Shown piece by piece: positions 55,764 through 63,922 of a DNA stretch of 64,000 nt. Made by a program: the position numbers and the translations under genes. The notes beneath the pieces were generated by a model. The model saw only the letters and a list, made by a program, of their open reading frames with translations, was not told the origin of the DNA and ran no database searches. This stretch comes from Saccharopolyspora sp. SCSIO 74807 (GTDB lineage Bacteria > Actinomycetota > Actinomycetes > Mycobacteriales > Pseudonocardiaceae), in assembly GCF_037023755.1 (NCBI RefSeq), contig NZ_CP146100.1:496001-560000 (forward strand), written 5' to 3'. Every line of letters starts with the position of its first letter. Within the stretch, counting starts at the first letter, position 1.

Positions 55764-55792
55764 ACTCTAGGTTGTCGACCGCATAGATACAA
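55764..55792 (-). promoter_or_regulatory. Promoter of the glcDEF-lctP operon
   Basis: On the minus strand TTGTAT (55792-55787) is followed after 17 bp by TAGAGT (55769-55764), close to the vegetative actinobacterial consensus and about 60 bp before the glcD start. Confidence 0.65.
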
Positions 55793-56014
55793 GAGGCCGA
55801 CAAGCTGCCTCCCGCTGGACCTTCATTGTGCCCCGGACCATTGACCTCGGGCCGCCGCGAAATCGCTCAGGTACTGCCGGGAAGGCCTGCCGACCGGACG
55901 CCGGCCTGCACGCATCTTGCGCCGCACGGCCGGGACGGACGAAACCGCCCGGTCCGACGGAGGACGTCCGCTCTTGGACCCGGCGCGCTCACCGGAGCAG
56001 CGCACGTTCGGCGA
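55793..56014. other. Gene-free spacer between the phosphodiesterase and glcD genes
   Basis: Together with the promoter segment this is a 312-bp gap. Short open frames (such as 55823-56005 minus) lack coding bias and similarity. No clear terminator is seen for the upstream gene. Confidence 0.4.
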
Positions 56015-57175
56015 TCAGCCCTGCGCCACCAGCAGCGGGACGAACTGCTCCGCGGCGGTGAGCGAACCGTGATGCCCGCGCAGCGAGGACTCACCGGGCT
56101 CGGCCACCGACCGGATCACCGCGGACTCCCGCAGCACCGCCAGCACGTCGCCGATGCGCGGGCGCACCTCGTCGGCCACCTCGGAGCCGAACCAGCCTTC
56201 GTCGATGGCCTGCTCACCGGTGACGACGGCGCCGCGTTCCCCCACCGCCGCGCGCCAGGTCTCGAGCACGTCCGCGCGGGCGCCCGGTTCGGTGTAGACG
56301 TGCCGGGCGCGCGGCTCGCCGCCCAGCAGCCGCACGCCCTCGGACAGCGCGGGCGAGGTGTCCGCGTCCAGCGCTTCGGACGGGTCGACGGTGACCATGC
56401 CGTGATCGGCCACCACCAGCAGCGAGGCCGATTCCGGAAGACGTTCGGCCAGCGATTCGACCAGCCGGTCCACCTGCGCGAGCTGCAACCGCCACGGCAG
56501 CGAGCCCGGCCCGTGGCCGTGCCCGACCAGGTCGAGGTGCCCGTGGTAGGCGTAGCTCAGCACCGGGGCCGGTTCCTGCAGCGCGGTGAGGACCTCGGCG
56601 CCGAGGTCGCCGAGCGCGCGCACGCCCCGGAACTCGCCGCCGCGCAGCGCCGCCCGGGTCAACCCGGTGCCCCGGAACTCCGCGGGCGCGATCGCGCGGA
56701 CGCGCACCCCGGCGTCGGCGGCGCGTTCCAGCATCGTCGGCTGCGGCTGCGCGGTCTCCGGCGGCCAGGTCTCCAGCAGGCTGCGCCGGTGGCCCTGCGC
56801 ATCGCGGACGGTGCCGTGCGTCGCCCACGCCAGCGGGTGCAGCAGGCCGCCGGACGGTTCGGCGAAGGTGTAGCCGACGACGCCGTGCGCACCGGACCGC
56901 AGCCCGGTTCCGAGCGAAGTGATGCTGGTGGCGGTGGTCGTCGGGAAACCGGCCTTGATCGGCTCGCGCACCGCCAGCGAAGCGAGGAACGGCGCGTCCG
57001 CGGCGTGTTCCCGCAGCAGCTCCCAGCCGAGGCCGTCGACCAGCAGCACCGCCGCGGCGCGGCACCGCGGAATCCCCAGCGAGTCGGTGAAACCCGCGGT
57101 GCCCAGCGCGGCCAGCACCGACGGCAGCACCTCGGAGAGCGCGCCGTCCTTGCCGGGGGTGACCATCCAATCCAT
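56015..57175 (-). CDS. Alkaline phosphatase superfamily protein (nucleotide pyrophosphatase/phosphodiesterase type)
   Basis: This 386-residue two-metal hydrolase has AAAVLLVDGLGWELL (first metal Asp), the nucleophile threonine in FPTTTATSITSLGTGLRSG, the YHGHLDLVGHGHGPGS ligand region, LLVVADHGMVTVD and LRGHHGSLTAAEQFVPL. No signal peptide is visible. Enzymes of this group cut nucleotide diphosphates or phosphodiesters; the substrate here is unknown. The ATG at 57175 has GGAAGG upstream. Confidence 0.9.
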   Translation of the reverse strand: MDWMVTPGKDGALSEVLPSVLAALGTAGFTDSLGIPRCRAAAVLLVDGLGWELLREHAADAPFLASLAVREPIKAGFPTTTATSITSLGTGLRSGAHGVVGYTFAEPSGGLLHPLAWATHGTVRDAQGHRRSLLETWPPETAQPQPTMLERAADAGVRVRAIAPAEFRGTGLTRAALRGGEFRGVRALGDLGAEVLTALQEPAPVLSYAYHGHLDLVGHGHGPGSLPWRLQLAQVDRLVESLAERLPESASLLVVADHGMVTVDPSEALDADTSPALSEGVRLLGGEPRARHVYTEPGARADVLETWRAAVGERGAVVTGEQAIDEGWFGSEVADEVRPRIGDVLAVLRESAVIRSVAEPGESSLRGHHGSLTAAEQFVPLLVAQG

Positions 57176-57359
57176 GCCGCACCTTCCGTGCCCACCGGGC
57201 CCGAGCCGCCGTCTTCGACGACAAGCATGACCCGCCGCGCAAGGGTCGCGAGCGGAATCTTCCGAGTGCGGTACCCCGGCATCCGATCTTGCCGGGACGA
57301 AGGATCGCCGTACTTCGATCGCAGGTCCGTGTGGTGCCGTTCTCTTGTCGTTGTCTTGT
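57176..57359. other. Gene-free spacer left of element copy C
   Basis: With the element this forms a 369-bp gap between the phosphodiesterase start and the acyl-CoA dehydrogenase stop. It probably holds the phosphodiesterase promoter. Its right end (TCTCTTGTCGTTGTCTTGT) is weakly similar to the left parts of element copies A and B. Confidence 0.4.
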
Positions 57360-57536
57360 CAGCGGCGGAGCCGCTGAGCAGTAACCACCTGAGCAACCGG
57401 ACCACCGGCGGGTTCTCAGCGGTCTTCTCGCGGGGACAGCGATTTCGCCGCGTATGGGCATACGTCAGAAATCGATCCCACAGCGAGAAGGCCGGTGAGG
57501 TTCCGCTACCCGGGCACCTACGCAAAACAAGTTCAA
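57360..57536 (+). repeat. Dispersed structured element, copy C
   Basis: It is collinear with copy A: hairpin CAGCGGC-GGA-GCCGCTG (57360-57376), CACCGGCGGGTTCTCAG, a 17-bp basal stem (57415-57431 with 57483-57499), inner CGATTTC/GAAATCG, apical CGTATG-GG-CATACG, then GTGAGGTTCCGCTA and GCAAAACAAGTTCAA. It ends 8 bp from the acyl-CoA dehydrogenase stop. Stem sequences differ from copy A but pairing is kept. Confidence 0.8.
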
Positions 57537-57544
57537 GAAGTTTC

Positions 57545-58687
57545 TCAGATGTCCAGGGAGCGGCCGACGATCTCCTTCATGATCTCGGTGGTGCCGCCGT
57601 AGATCGTCTGCACCCGCGAGTCCAGGAACGCCTTCGCGATCGGGTACTCCATCATGTAGCCGTAGCCGCCGTAGAGCTGCAGGCAGCGGTCCACGACCCG
57701 CTTGTTCAGCTCGGTCAGCCACCACTTGGCCATCGCGGCGTGCTCGACGCTGAGCTCACCGGTCAGGTGCAGCTGCACGCAGCGGTCCGCGAACACCCGC
57801 CCGATCTGCACCTCGGTCGCCATCTCCGCGAGCTCGAACCGGGTGTTCTGGAACTTGCCGATGGGACGGCCGAACGCGGTGCGCTCGCGGCAGTACTGCT
57901 TGGTGTCCTCGAGGGTCCGCTCCGCGGCGGCGACCGCGGCCACCGCGATGGACAGCCGCTCCTGCGGCAGGTTCTGCATCAGGTAGATGAAGCCCTGCCC
58001 CTGCTCGCCGAGCAGGTTCGCCGCGGGCACCCGCACGTCGTTGAAGAACAGCTCGGCGGTGTCCTGCGACTTCTGCCCGATCTTCTCCAGGTTGCGGCCG
58101 CGCTCGAAGCCCGCCATGCCGCGCTCGACCACGAGCAGGCTCACGCCCTGCGCGCCGGCGTCCGGGTCGGTCTTGGCGGCCACGATCACCAGGTCGGCGT
58201 TGATGCCGTTGGAGATGAACGTCTTCGAGCCGTTGAGCACGTACTCGTCGCCGTCGCGGATCGCGGTGGTGCGGATGTTCTGCAGGTCGCTGCCGGTTCC
58301 GGGTTCGGTCATCGCGATCGCGGTGATGATCTCGCCGCTGCAGAAGCCGGGCAGCCAGCGCCGCTTCTGCTCCTCGGTGGCCAACCGGGTGAGGTACGGG
58401 ATGTTGATGTCGTTGTGCACCGGCACGCCGAAGCCGCTGATGCCCGCGTTGACCAGTTCCTCGTCGAACACGACGTTGAACCGGAAGTCGTCGACTCCGC
58501 CGCCGCCGTGCTCCTCGTCCACGGCCATGCCGAGCAGGCCCTGCTTGCCCGCGGCCAGCCAGGCGTCGCGGCTGACCACGCCCGCCGCCTCCCACTCCTC
58601 CTGGTGCGGCAGCAGCTCCTTGGCGATGAAGGCCCTGGCGGTCTCGCGGAACGCCTCGTGCTCGGCCTCGAACAGTTCCCTGCGCAT
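57545..58687 (-). CDS. Acyl-CoA dehydrogenase
   Basis: This 380-residue flavoprotein performs the first step of beta-oxidation. Motifs are AIAMTEPGTGSDLQNIRTTA (FAD/substrate), GSKTFISNG, FGRPIGKFQNTRFELAEM and LYGGYGYMMEYPIAKAFLD. The C-terminal IYGGTTEIM lacks the medium-chain catalytic Glu, while NLPQERLSIA has E243 at the position used by long-chain/isovaleryl-type enzymes. The ATG at 58687 has AAGGAAG 6 nt upstream and lies one base after the racemase gene stop. A dispersed element follows its stop. Confidence 0.94.
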   Translation of the reverse strand: MRRELFEAEHEAFRETARAFIAKELLPHQEEWEAAGVVSRDAWLAAGKQGLLGMAVDEEHGGGGVDDFRFNVVFDEELVNAGISGFGVPVHNDINIPYLTRLATEEQKRRWLPGFCSGEIITAIAMTEPGTGSDLQNIRTTAIRDGDEYVLNGSKTFISNGINADLVIVAAKTDPDAGAQGVSLLVVERGMAGFERGRNLEKIGQKSQDTAELFFNDVRVPAANLLGEQGQGFIYLMQNLPQERLSIAVAAVAAAERTLEDTKQYCRERTAFGRPIGKFQNTRFELAEMATEVQIGRVFADRCVQLHLTGELSVEHAAMAKWWLTELNKRVVDRCLQLYGGYGYMMEYPIAKAFLDSRVQTIYGGTTEIMKEIVGRSLDI

Positions 58688-58688
58688 G

Positions 58689-59846
58689 TCACGCTTCCTT
58701 TCCGTGGATCGCGCCGGAGGACAGCAGATCGTCCGCCCCGGGGACCTGCCAGTCCGCCAGCACCGCGGCGTCCGGCGACGGCACCGGGCGCGGCGGCGGG
58801 GTCGGGGTGCTGGAGAACCGCGGCGCCGGGGCCGGTTGCAGCACGCCGTCCGGGCGCACCAGCGTTCCGCGGGCGTTGAGGTGCGGGTGGTCGGCCGCTT
58901 CGGTCATCGAAAGCACCGGAGAGACGCAGGCATCCGAACCGTCGAAAACCTCGGTCCACGCGGCGCGGGTGCGCTGCGCGAAGACCTCGGCGAGCTTGTT
59001 GCGCAGTTCCGGCCAGTTCGCCGGATCGTCCCGGTCCGGGACCTGCCCGGTGAGCCCGAGGCGTTCCAGCAGTTCCGCGTAGAACTGCGGTTCCAGCGCA
59101 CCGACGGCCATGTGCTCGCCGTCGGAAGTTTCGTAGACGTCGTAGTACGGGGCACCGGTGTCGAGCAGGTTCGTGCCGCGCTCGGTGTTCCAGGCACCCG
59201 CGTTGGCCATCCCGAACAGCATCGAGCCGAGATGCGCCGCGCCGTCCACGATCGCCGCGTCGACCACTTGGCCCCGCCCGCCTGCACGCGCCTGCAACAC
59301 CCCCGCCAGCACACCGACCGCGAGGTAGAGCGAACCGCCGCCGAAGTCGCCGAGCAGGTTCGCGGGCACCTGCGGCGGCCCGCCCTTGCGGCCGATCGCG
59401 TGCAACATGCCGGTCAGCGCGATGTAGCCGACGTCGTGCCCGGCGTTCGAGGCCAGCGGCCCGTCCTGGCCCCAGCCGGTCATCCGGCCGTAGACCAGCC
59501 GCGGATTGACCTCCCAGCACTGCTCCGGACCGACGCCGAGGCGTTCGGCCACGCCGGGGCGGAAGCCTTCGATCAGCACGTCGGCCTGCTCCGCCAGCGC
59601 GAGCACCGATGCCGGACCGCGCTCGTGCTTGAGGTCCACCGAGATCGCGCGTTTGCCGCGGTCGAGCAGGTCGTGCTCGCCGGGTCCGCCGCCGGGACGC
59701 CCGACGCGCACCACGTCCGCGCCCAGGTCCGCCAGCAGCATCGCGCAGAACGGTGCCGGGCCGATGCCCGCCAGCTCGACCACGCGCACGCCCGCCAAGG
59801 GGCCGTTCTGTCCCGCCGGCGGTCCGCCGTGTCCCTCTGCCGTCAC
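58689..59846 (-). CDS. CaiB/BaiF family protein, alpha-methylacyl-CoA racemase-like
   Basis: This 385-residue type III CoA-transferase fold protein has VRVVELAGIGPAPFCAMLLA and DLGADVVRVGRPG at the N-terminus. The racemase-type active-site segment SNAGHDVGYIALTG (His and Asp) favours 2-methylacyl-CoA racemase over CoA transfer. Such racemases prepare branched-chain acyl-CoAs for the dehydrogenase encoded just downstream (1-nt gap). The GTG at 59846 has GGAGGT 6 nt upstream. It is divergent from the merR gene across a motif-containing promoter region. Confidence 0.9.
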   Translation of the reverse strand: MTAEGHGGPPAGQNGPLAGVRVVELAGIGPAPFCAMLLADLGADVVRVGRPGGGPGEHDLLDRGKRAISVDLKHERGPASVLALAEQADVLIEGFRPGVAERLGVGPEQCWEVNPRLVYGRMTGWGQDGPLASNAGHDVGYIALTGMLHAIGRKGGPPQVPANLLGDFGGGSLYLAVGVLAGVLQARAGGRGQVVDAAIVDGAAHLGSMLFGMANAGAWNTERGTNLLDTGAPYYDVYETSDGEHMAVGALEPQFYAELLERLGLTGQVPDRDDPANWPELRNKLAEVFAQRTRAAWTEVFDGSDACVSPVLSMTEAADHPHLNARGTLVRPDGVLQPAPAPRFSSTPTPPPRPVPSPDAAVLADWQVPGADDLLSSGAIHGKEA

Positions 59847-60033
59847 GCCTGCACCTCCGCCCGCGGCGACGTCGCCGCGCAAGCCCGTCTTCGACACCGT
59901 TGTCCGACCTCGCCGCTGTCCGGCCGCGCGGATCGACGGTTGCCGGTACCTGTCCGGGAACCCGCTGGGGCGCCTGCGGTTCCGCTGGCCGGGCACCCGC
60001 CGAGTCCGACGACAGAACATTTACGACGCAGTT

Positions 60034-60057
60034 AGTGTTACATCGTTGGTGTCACAG
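60034..60057. promoter_or_regulatory. Operator candidate between racemase and merR genes (motif copy 2)
   Basis: AGTGTTACATCGTTGGTGTC followed by ACAG repeats the motif before fadA. On the minus strand TTGACC (60065-60060) stands 18-19 bp before TAACACT, a long-spacer promoter as used by MerR regulators. On the plus strand the motif lies 26 bp before the merR start, so autoregulation is possible. Confidence 0.55.
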
Positions 60058-60082
60058 AGGTCAAGGAGTAAGGTGTCCCACT

Positions 60083-60814
60083 ATGCTCCGAACAGCGGAC
60101 GAAGAGCTGACCATCGACGAACTGGCCGCCCGCGCCGGAGTCACCGTGCGCACCGTCCGCTTCTACTCGTCGCGCGGACTGATCCCACCACCGCGCCTGC
60201 GCGGGCGTCTCGGACTCTACGGCGCCGATCACCTCGCCCGGCTGGACCTGATCCGCGAGCTGCAGACGCTCGGGTTCACCCTCTCCGCGATCGAACGGCA
60301 CCTGGAAGGCATCCCCGACGACGCCACGCCGGAGGACCTCGCGCTGCAGCGGGCGCTGCTGGCGCCGTGGACCAGTGATCAGACCGAGGACCTCTCCCGC
60401 AACGAGCTGAACCAGCGCGCCGGGCGGCACCTCGACGACGATCTCGTCGAGCAGCTGATCTCGCTGGGCGTGCTGGAGCGGACCGGCGACGGGCTCGACC
60501 ACGTGCGGCTGCCGAACACCGCGATGCTCGGGGTCGGGCTGCAGATCCTCGACCTCGGCCTGCCGCTGGAGATGCTGCTGCGGGCCAAGGACATCGTGGA
60601 CCGGCACACCACGCAGATCGCCGTCGAACTGCGCGAGCTGTTCGCCGCGAACGTGCTGCGCCCGTACGTCGAGCGGGGCAGGCCGGAGCAGGAGCGCGAG
60701 CGGGTGCGGGAGGCCACCGACCAGTTGCGGCCGCTGACCATCCAAGTCCTGGTCAACGGTTTCCAGAACGCGGTCAACAACGTGATCCGCGAGCACGTTC
60801 GGGAACCCGAATAA
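60083..60814 (+). CDS. MerR family transcriptional regulator
   Basis: This 243-residue regulator has an N-terminal winged helix (LTIDELAARAGVTVRTVRFY, then SSRGLIPPPRLRGRLGLYG), a dimerisation helix (IRELQTLGFTLSAIERHLEG) and a long C-terminal ligand domain without clustered Cys, so it is probably a sensor of an organic ligand such as an acyl-CoA rather than a metal. The ATG at 60083 has AAGG 9 nt upstream. It is divergent from the racemase/acyl-CoA dehydrogenase operon. The stop overlaps a weak AAAACGG/CCGTTTT hairpin (60813-60835). The 312 bp to the next gene contain no other supported gene. Confidence 0.9.
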   Translation: MLRTADEELTIDELAARAGVTVRTVRFYSSRGLIPPPRLRGRLGLYGADHLARLDLIRELQTLGFTLSAIERHLEGIPDDATPEDLALQRALLAPWTSDQTEDLSRNELNQRAGRHLDDDLVEQLISLGVLERTGDGLDHVRLPNTAMLGVGLQILDLGLPLEMLLRAKDIVDRHTTQIAVELRELFAANVLRPYVERGRPEQERERVREATDQLRPLTIQVLVNGFQNAVNNVIREHVREPE

Positions 60815-61126
60815 AACGGACTTACCGCCCGTTTTCCGCGGGCTGTGGGAAAACCGCTCCCCGTCGACGAGACCTTCCACCGCATCCGCCGCGACCACGG
60901 CGCGGCGGATCAGGCGCTCGCCGATTCAACCTGAATGCGGGAACGTTTCGTCCTGGCAGCGGAAGAACCCACGGAACGCCGACACGCACGAGCACGAGAA
61001 CCGCTGATCCGCGCACCGGGCGGCACTCGTCCGGCTCCTGGTCAAAACGGCCACCGGCGCGGTTCGATCGGCTGGGTCACGCGCGTCGCGACCGTGGCCA
61101 CCTCGCAAGTGGGGAGGAGCCACCGC

Positions 61127-62797
61127 ATGGACGCATTCGCGGAGTCCGCGGCGCCGCTGACCGTTCCGCGGCTGTTCGGGCGCAACGCCGCCGAACATCC
61201 CGACCGGCCCGCGCTTACCGCAGGCGACCGCACCTGGACCTGGGGCGAAGCCGAGCGCGAGGTGCGTTCGCTGGCCGCCGGGTTCGCCGCGCTCGGCCTG
61301 CGGCCGGGGCAGACCGCGGTGCTGATGATGTCCAACCGGCCCGAGCAGTGGCTGGCCGATGCCGCGCTCGCGCACCTCGGCGCCGTCCCGGTGGCGGTCG
61401 CCCCCGCGCTCAGCACCGGCGACGTCGGCCACGTGGCCCGGCACAGCCGCGCTCGGCTGCTCCTGCTGGAGAACGCCCAGCACGTGCGCAGGTCCGCGGC
61501 GGCGCTGCGGGACGCGGAAGGGCTGGAGCACGTGGTCGTGCTCGACGAGCAGGCCATCCCGGACGAGGACCGCCGCTTCCGGTCCTGGGACGCGCTGCGC
61601 GCCGGAGGCGAACGGCTGCTCGCCGAAGACCCGGGGCTGGTGCGGCGGCACGCCGACGACGTCGGACCGGACGATCCGGTGACCGTGTCGTACTCGCAGG
61701 ACCCGCTCGGACAGCAGACCGGTGTCGTGCTGACCCACCGCAACGTGCTCGCCGCAGCCGATGCACGGCATCGGCTCACCGGCGCGCAGCCGCACTCGCG
61801 CACCGTCTGCTCGCTGCCCATGGCGCACATGGCCGAGCGCGCGACCAGCCTGTACAGCGCCATCCACGACATCGCGCACGTGCACTTCTGCAACGGGATC
61901 AGTGAGGTCGTCGATGCGCTGCCGGACATCCGACCGCACACGCTCGTCGGCGTGCCGCGGTTGTGGGAACGGCTCGCGGCGAAACTGCGCGCCTCGGCCG
62001 ACGGGCACGATCCGCTCGCCAAGATCGGACTCGACGCCACCACTTGGGCGGCCAGCGGTTCCGCGCCGCTGAACCGGGAGGTGCCGGAGCTGTTCGCCGC
62101 CAGCGGCCTGGAGATCTTCGAGTGCTGGGGCCTGACCGAGACCGCCGGCTGGACCGCGTCCGGTTCCCCGGGCAGCACCCGGCCGGGCACCGCGGGACGC
62201 CCGCTGCCCGGTGTCCAGGTGCGCGCCGAGGACGGCGAACTGCTGGTGCGCGGGCCGATGGTGTGCGCGGGCAGGCTCGAGGACGACGGGGTGATCCGCT
62301 CGATCACCGACTCCGGCGGCTGGTTGCGCACCGGCGACGCGGGAAGCGTCGACGCGGACGGCTTCCTCTCGATCACCGGTCGCAAGGACGAGCTCATCGT
62401 CGACGCCGACGGGCAGCACGTCTCTCCCGACGTCGTGGAGAACGCGCTGCGAGCGCATCCGTTGATCGGGCACGCATTGGTCTTCGGCAACGGACGGCCG
62501 CACCTGGTCGCGCTGCTGGTGCTGGACGAGGAAGCGGCTCCGGAATGGGCGCGGCAGCACGGCATCGACGGCACCTCGCCTGCCGAACTGGCCCGGCACC
62601 CGGAGGTGCTCGCCGAGGTGGACCGCGCGGTCGGGGCGGCGAACTCGTGGCTCGACGCGTCCGGCCAGGTCCGCGGGCACCGGCTGCTGGACCGCACGTG
62701 GGGCGCCGAGGGCGGCGAGCTCGGCCCGTCGATGCGGTTGCGCCGCCACGCCATCCACGACAAGTACGCCGAAGTGCTGGAGTCGCTGTACTCCTGA
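61127..62797 (+). CDS. Long-chain acyl-CoA synthetase-like protein with degenerate active site
   Basis: This 556-residue ANL-superfamily protein keeps the overall FadD fold: ECWGLTETAGW, GGWLRTGDAGSVDADGFLSI and TGRKDELIVDADGQHVSP. The ATP-binding P-loop, normally TSGTTGxPKG, reads SQDPLGQQTG (residues 190-199), losing the Ser/Thr/Lys residues while GVVLTHRN after it is intact. The usual C-terminal catalytic lysine region reads GPSMRLRRHAI with Arg537. It may therefore be a non-catalytic or altered enzyme. The ATG at 61127 has GGGGAGGAG 7 nt upstream. It follows the merR gene on the same strand. Confidence 0.88.
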   Translation: MDAFAESAAPLTVPRLFGRNAAEHPDRPALTAGDRTWTWGEAEREVRSLAAGFAALGLRPGQTAVLMMSNRPEQWLADAALAHLGAVPVAVAPALSTGDVGHVARHSRARLLLLENAQHVRRSAAALRDAEGLEHVVVLDEQAIPDEDRRFRSWDALRAGGERLLAEDPGLVRRHADDVGPDDPVTVSYSQDPLGQQTGVVLTHRNVLAAADARHRLTGAQPHSRTVCSLPMAHMAERATSLYSAIHDIAHVHFCNGISEVVDALPDIRPHTLVGVPRLWERLAAKLRASADGHDPLAKIGLDATTWAASGSAPLNREVPELFAASGLEIFECWGLTETAGWTASGSPGSTRPGTAGRPLPGVQVRAEDGELLVRGPMVCAGRLEDDGVIRSITDSGGWLRTGDAGSVDADGFLSITGRKDELIVDADGQHVSPDVVENALRAHPLIGHALVFGNGRPHLVALLVLDEEAAPEWARQHGIDGTSPAELARHPEVLAEVDRAVGAANSWLDASGQVRGHRLLDRTWGAEGGELGPSMRLRRHAIHDKYAEVLESLYS

Positions 62798-62978
62798 CTT
62801 GCTCACCACCGAGTGGTGGCAGCCGATCGGCATCGCCGCCGTTGATCACTGATGGTCACCGAAGCGCCACCGGGGGAACCTCGATTCGGTGATCTTTGAG
62901 TATTGGTGCGGTTCGGACCGGGAATGTGCCGATACATCTGAGCGGACACTTCCCCGAATCCCCGGAGGCGCACCTGAC

Positions 62979-63389
62979 ATGGCTGCCACCAAACTGACCC
63001 GCACCCTGCTGCTGACCGCACTGCTCACCGCCGCGTCCGTGCCCGCGGGAGTGGCCAACGCGGCCCCGGACGCGGCCGAGCGCAGCGCTTTCACGCTCTC
63101 GGTCGGACCCGAGAACGGCGTCGAAACCCCGCGCACGACGCTGCTGAGCTGCGACCCGGCGGGCGGCACGCACCCGCGGGCGGACGCCGCCTGCGCGAGC
63201 CTGCGGGACGCGGGCGGGGACTTCCACCGGCTCAGCCAGAACCACGCGGCCACGCCGTGTCCGATGGTGCTCAAGCCCGTCGTGGCGACCGCGCACGGCA
63301 ACTGGCAGGGCAAGCCGGTGCACTTCCGGCAGGAGTTCGGCAACGAGTGCGTGGCCGCGGCGAAGCTGGGCGCGGTGTACGACTTCTGA
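62979..63389 (+). CDS. Subtilisin inhibitor-like (SSI) secreted protease inhibitor
   Basis: This 136-residue protein has a signal peptide (about residues 1-28, ending VANAA). The mature domain matches SSI: four cysteines (C58-C72 and C94-C124 by family pattern), reactive-site segment ATPCPMVLKPV with probable P1 Met96, and the C-terminal FGNECVAAAKLGAVYDF. It inhibits serine proteases outside the cell. The ATG at 62979 has GGAGG 10 nt upstream. A hairpin terminator follows. Confidence 0.93.
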   Translation: MAATKLTRTLLLTALLTAASVPAGVANAAPDAAERSAFTLSVGPENGVETPRTTLLSCDPAGGTHPRADAACASLRDAGGDFHRLSQNHAATPCPMVLKPVVATAHGNWQGKPVHFRQEFGNECVAAAKLGAVYDF

Positions 63390-63401
63390 TCCCGCCGCAC
63401 G

Positions 63402-63434
63402 ACGACCCCGCGCAAGGCTTTCGCGCGGGGTCGT
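63402..63434 (+). terminator. Hairpin terminator after the SSI gene
   Basis: ACGACCCCGCGC, 9-nt loop, GCGCGGGGTCGT is a perfect 12-bp stem followed by TTCG, 13 nt after the stop. Confidence 0.7.
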
Positions 63435-63494
63435 TCGCGTGTGCGGCACCACTACTCGACCGACTGGCCACACTGGACGTATTACCGTGACGGC

Positions 63495-63920
63495 ATGGCC
63501 GCAGAGCAGCACGAATCCGCCGGGAGACCGGACGGGCAACGGGAATCGTCCGCTTCTCGGTGGCCGCAGCGGCTCTACGGCACGGGCACCGAACCCGATC
63601 CCCGCTTCACCCTCGCCAACGAGCGGACGTTCCTGGCGTGGATCCGGACGGCGCTGGCGCTGATGGCGGCCGGGGTCGGCGTGGAGGCGTTGAACGCCGC
63701 GGCCGCGACGCACAGCCCGCTGCGCACCGCCCTTGCGGTGTTGCTGCTGCTGGCGGGGGTCGTGTGCAGCGTGGCCGCGTTCGGGCGCTGGGTGCGGCTG
63801 GAGCGCGCGTTGCGCACCGGCGCACCGCTGCCGTCGCCGAAGCTCGCGCCGTTCATCGGCTACGGCCTCGGCGCGATCGGCGTGGCTTCGTTCGTCCTGC
63901 TGCTGATCACCGGGTTCTGA
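63495..63920 (+). CDS. DUF202 family membrane protein
   Basis: This 141-residue protein has a hydrophilic N-terminus, then the DUF202 signature RFTLANERTFLAWIRTALAL and three transmembrane segments (about residues 49-65, 74-92 and 119-138). The family resembles E. coli YidH and has no established function. The ATG at 63495 is chosen at the end of the hydrophilic leader; TACCGT lies six bases upstream, allowing a leaderless mRNA. It is followed after 2 bp by a second DUF202 gene. Confidence 0.88.
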   Translation: MAAEQHESAGRPDGQRESSASRWPQRLYGTGTEPDPRFTLANERTFLAWIRTALALMAAGVGVEALNAAAATHSPLRTALAVLLLLAGVVCSVAAFGRWVRLERALRTGAPLPSPKLAPFIGYGLGAIGVASFVLLLITGF

Positions 63921-63922
63921 GC

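Noticed and set aside
55826-58879. A 1017-codon plus-strand open frame over the phosphodiesterase and acyl-CoA dehydrogenase genes
   Set aside because: It is a shadow of two well-supported minus-strand genes and crosses the structured repeat element.
59960-60000. Another element fragment (GGTTCCGCTGGCCGGGCACC) before the racemase gene
   Set aside because: About 20 bases resemble the right arm of copy C, but the tail and stems are missing; chance similarity in GC-rich DNA cannot be excluded.
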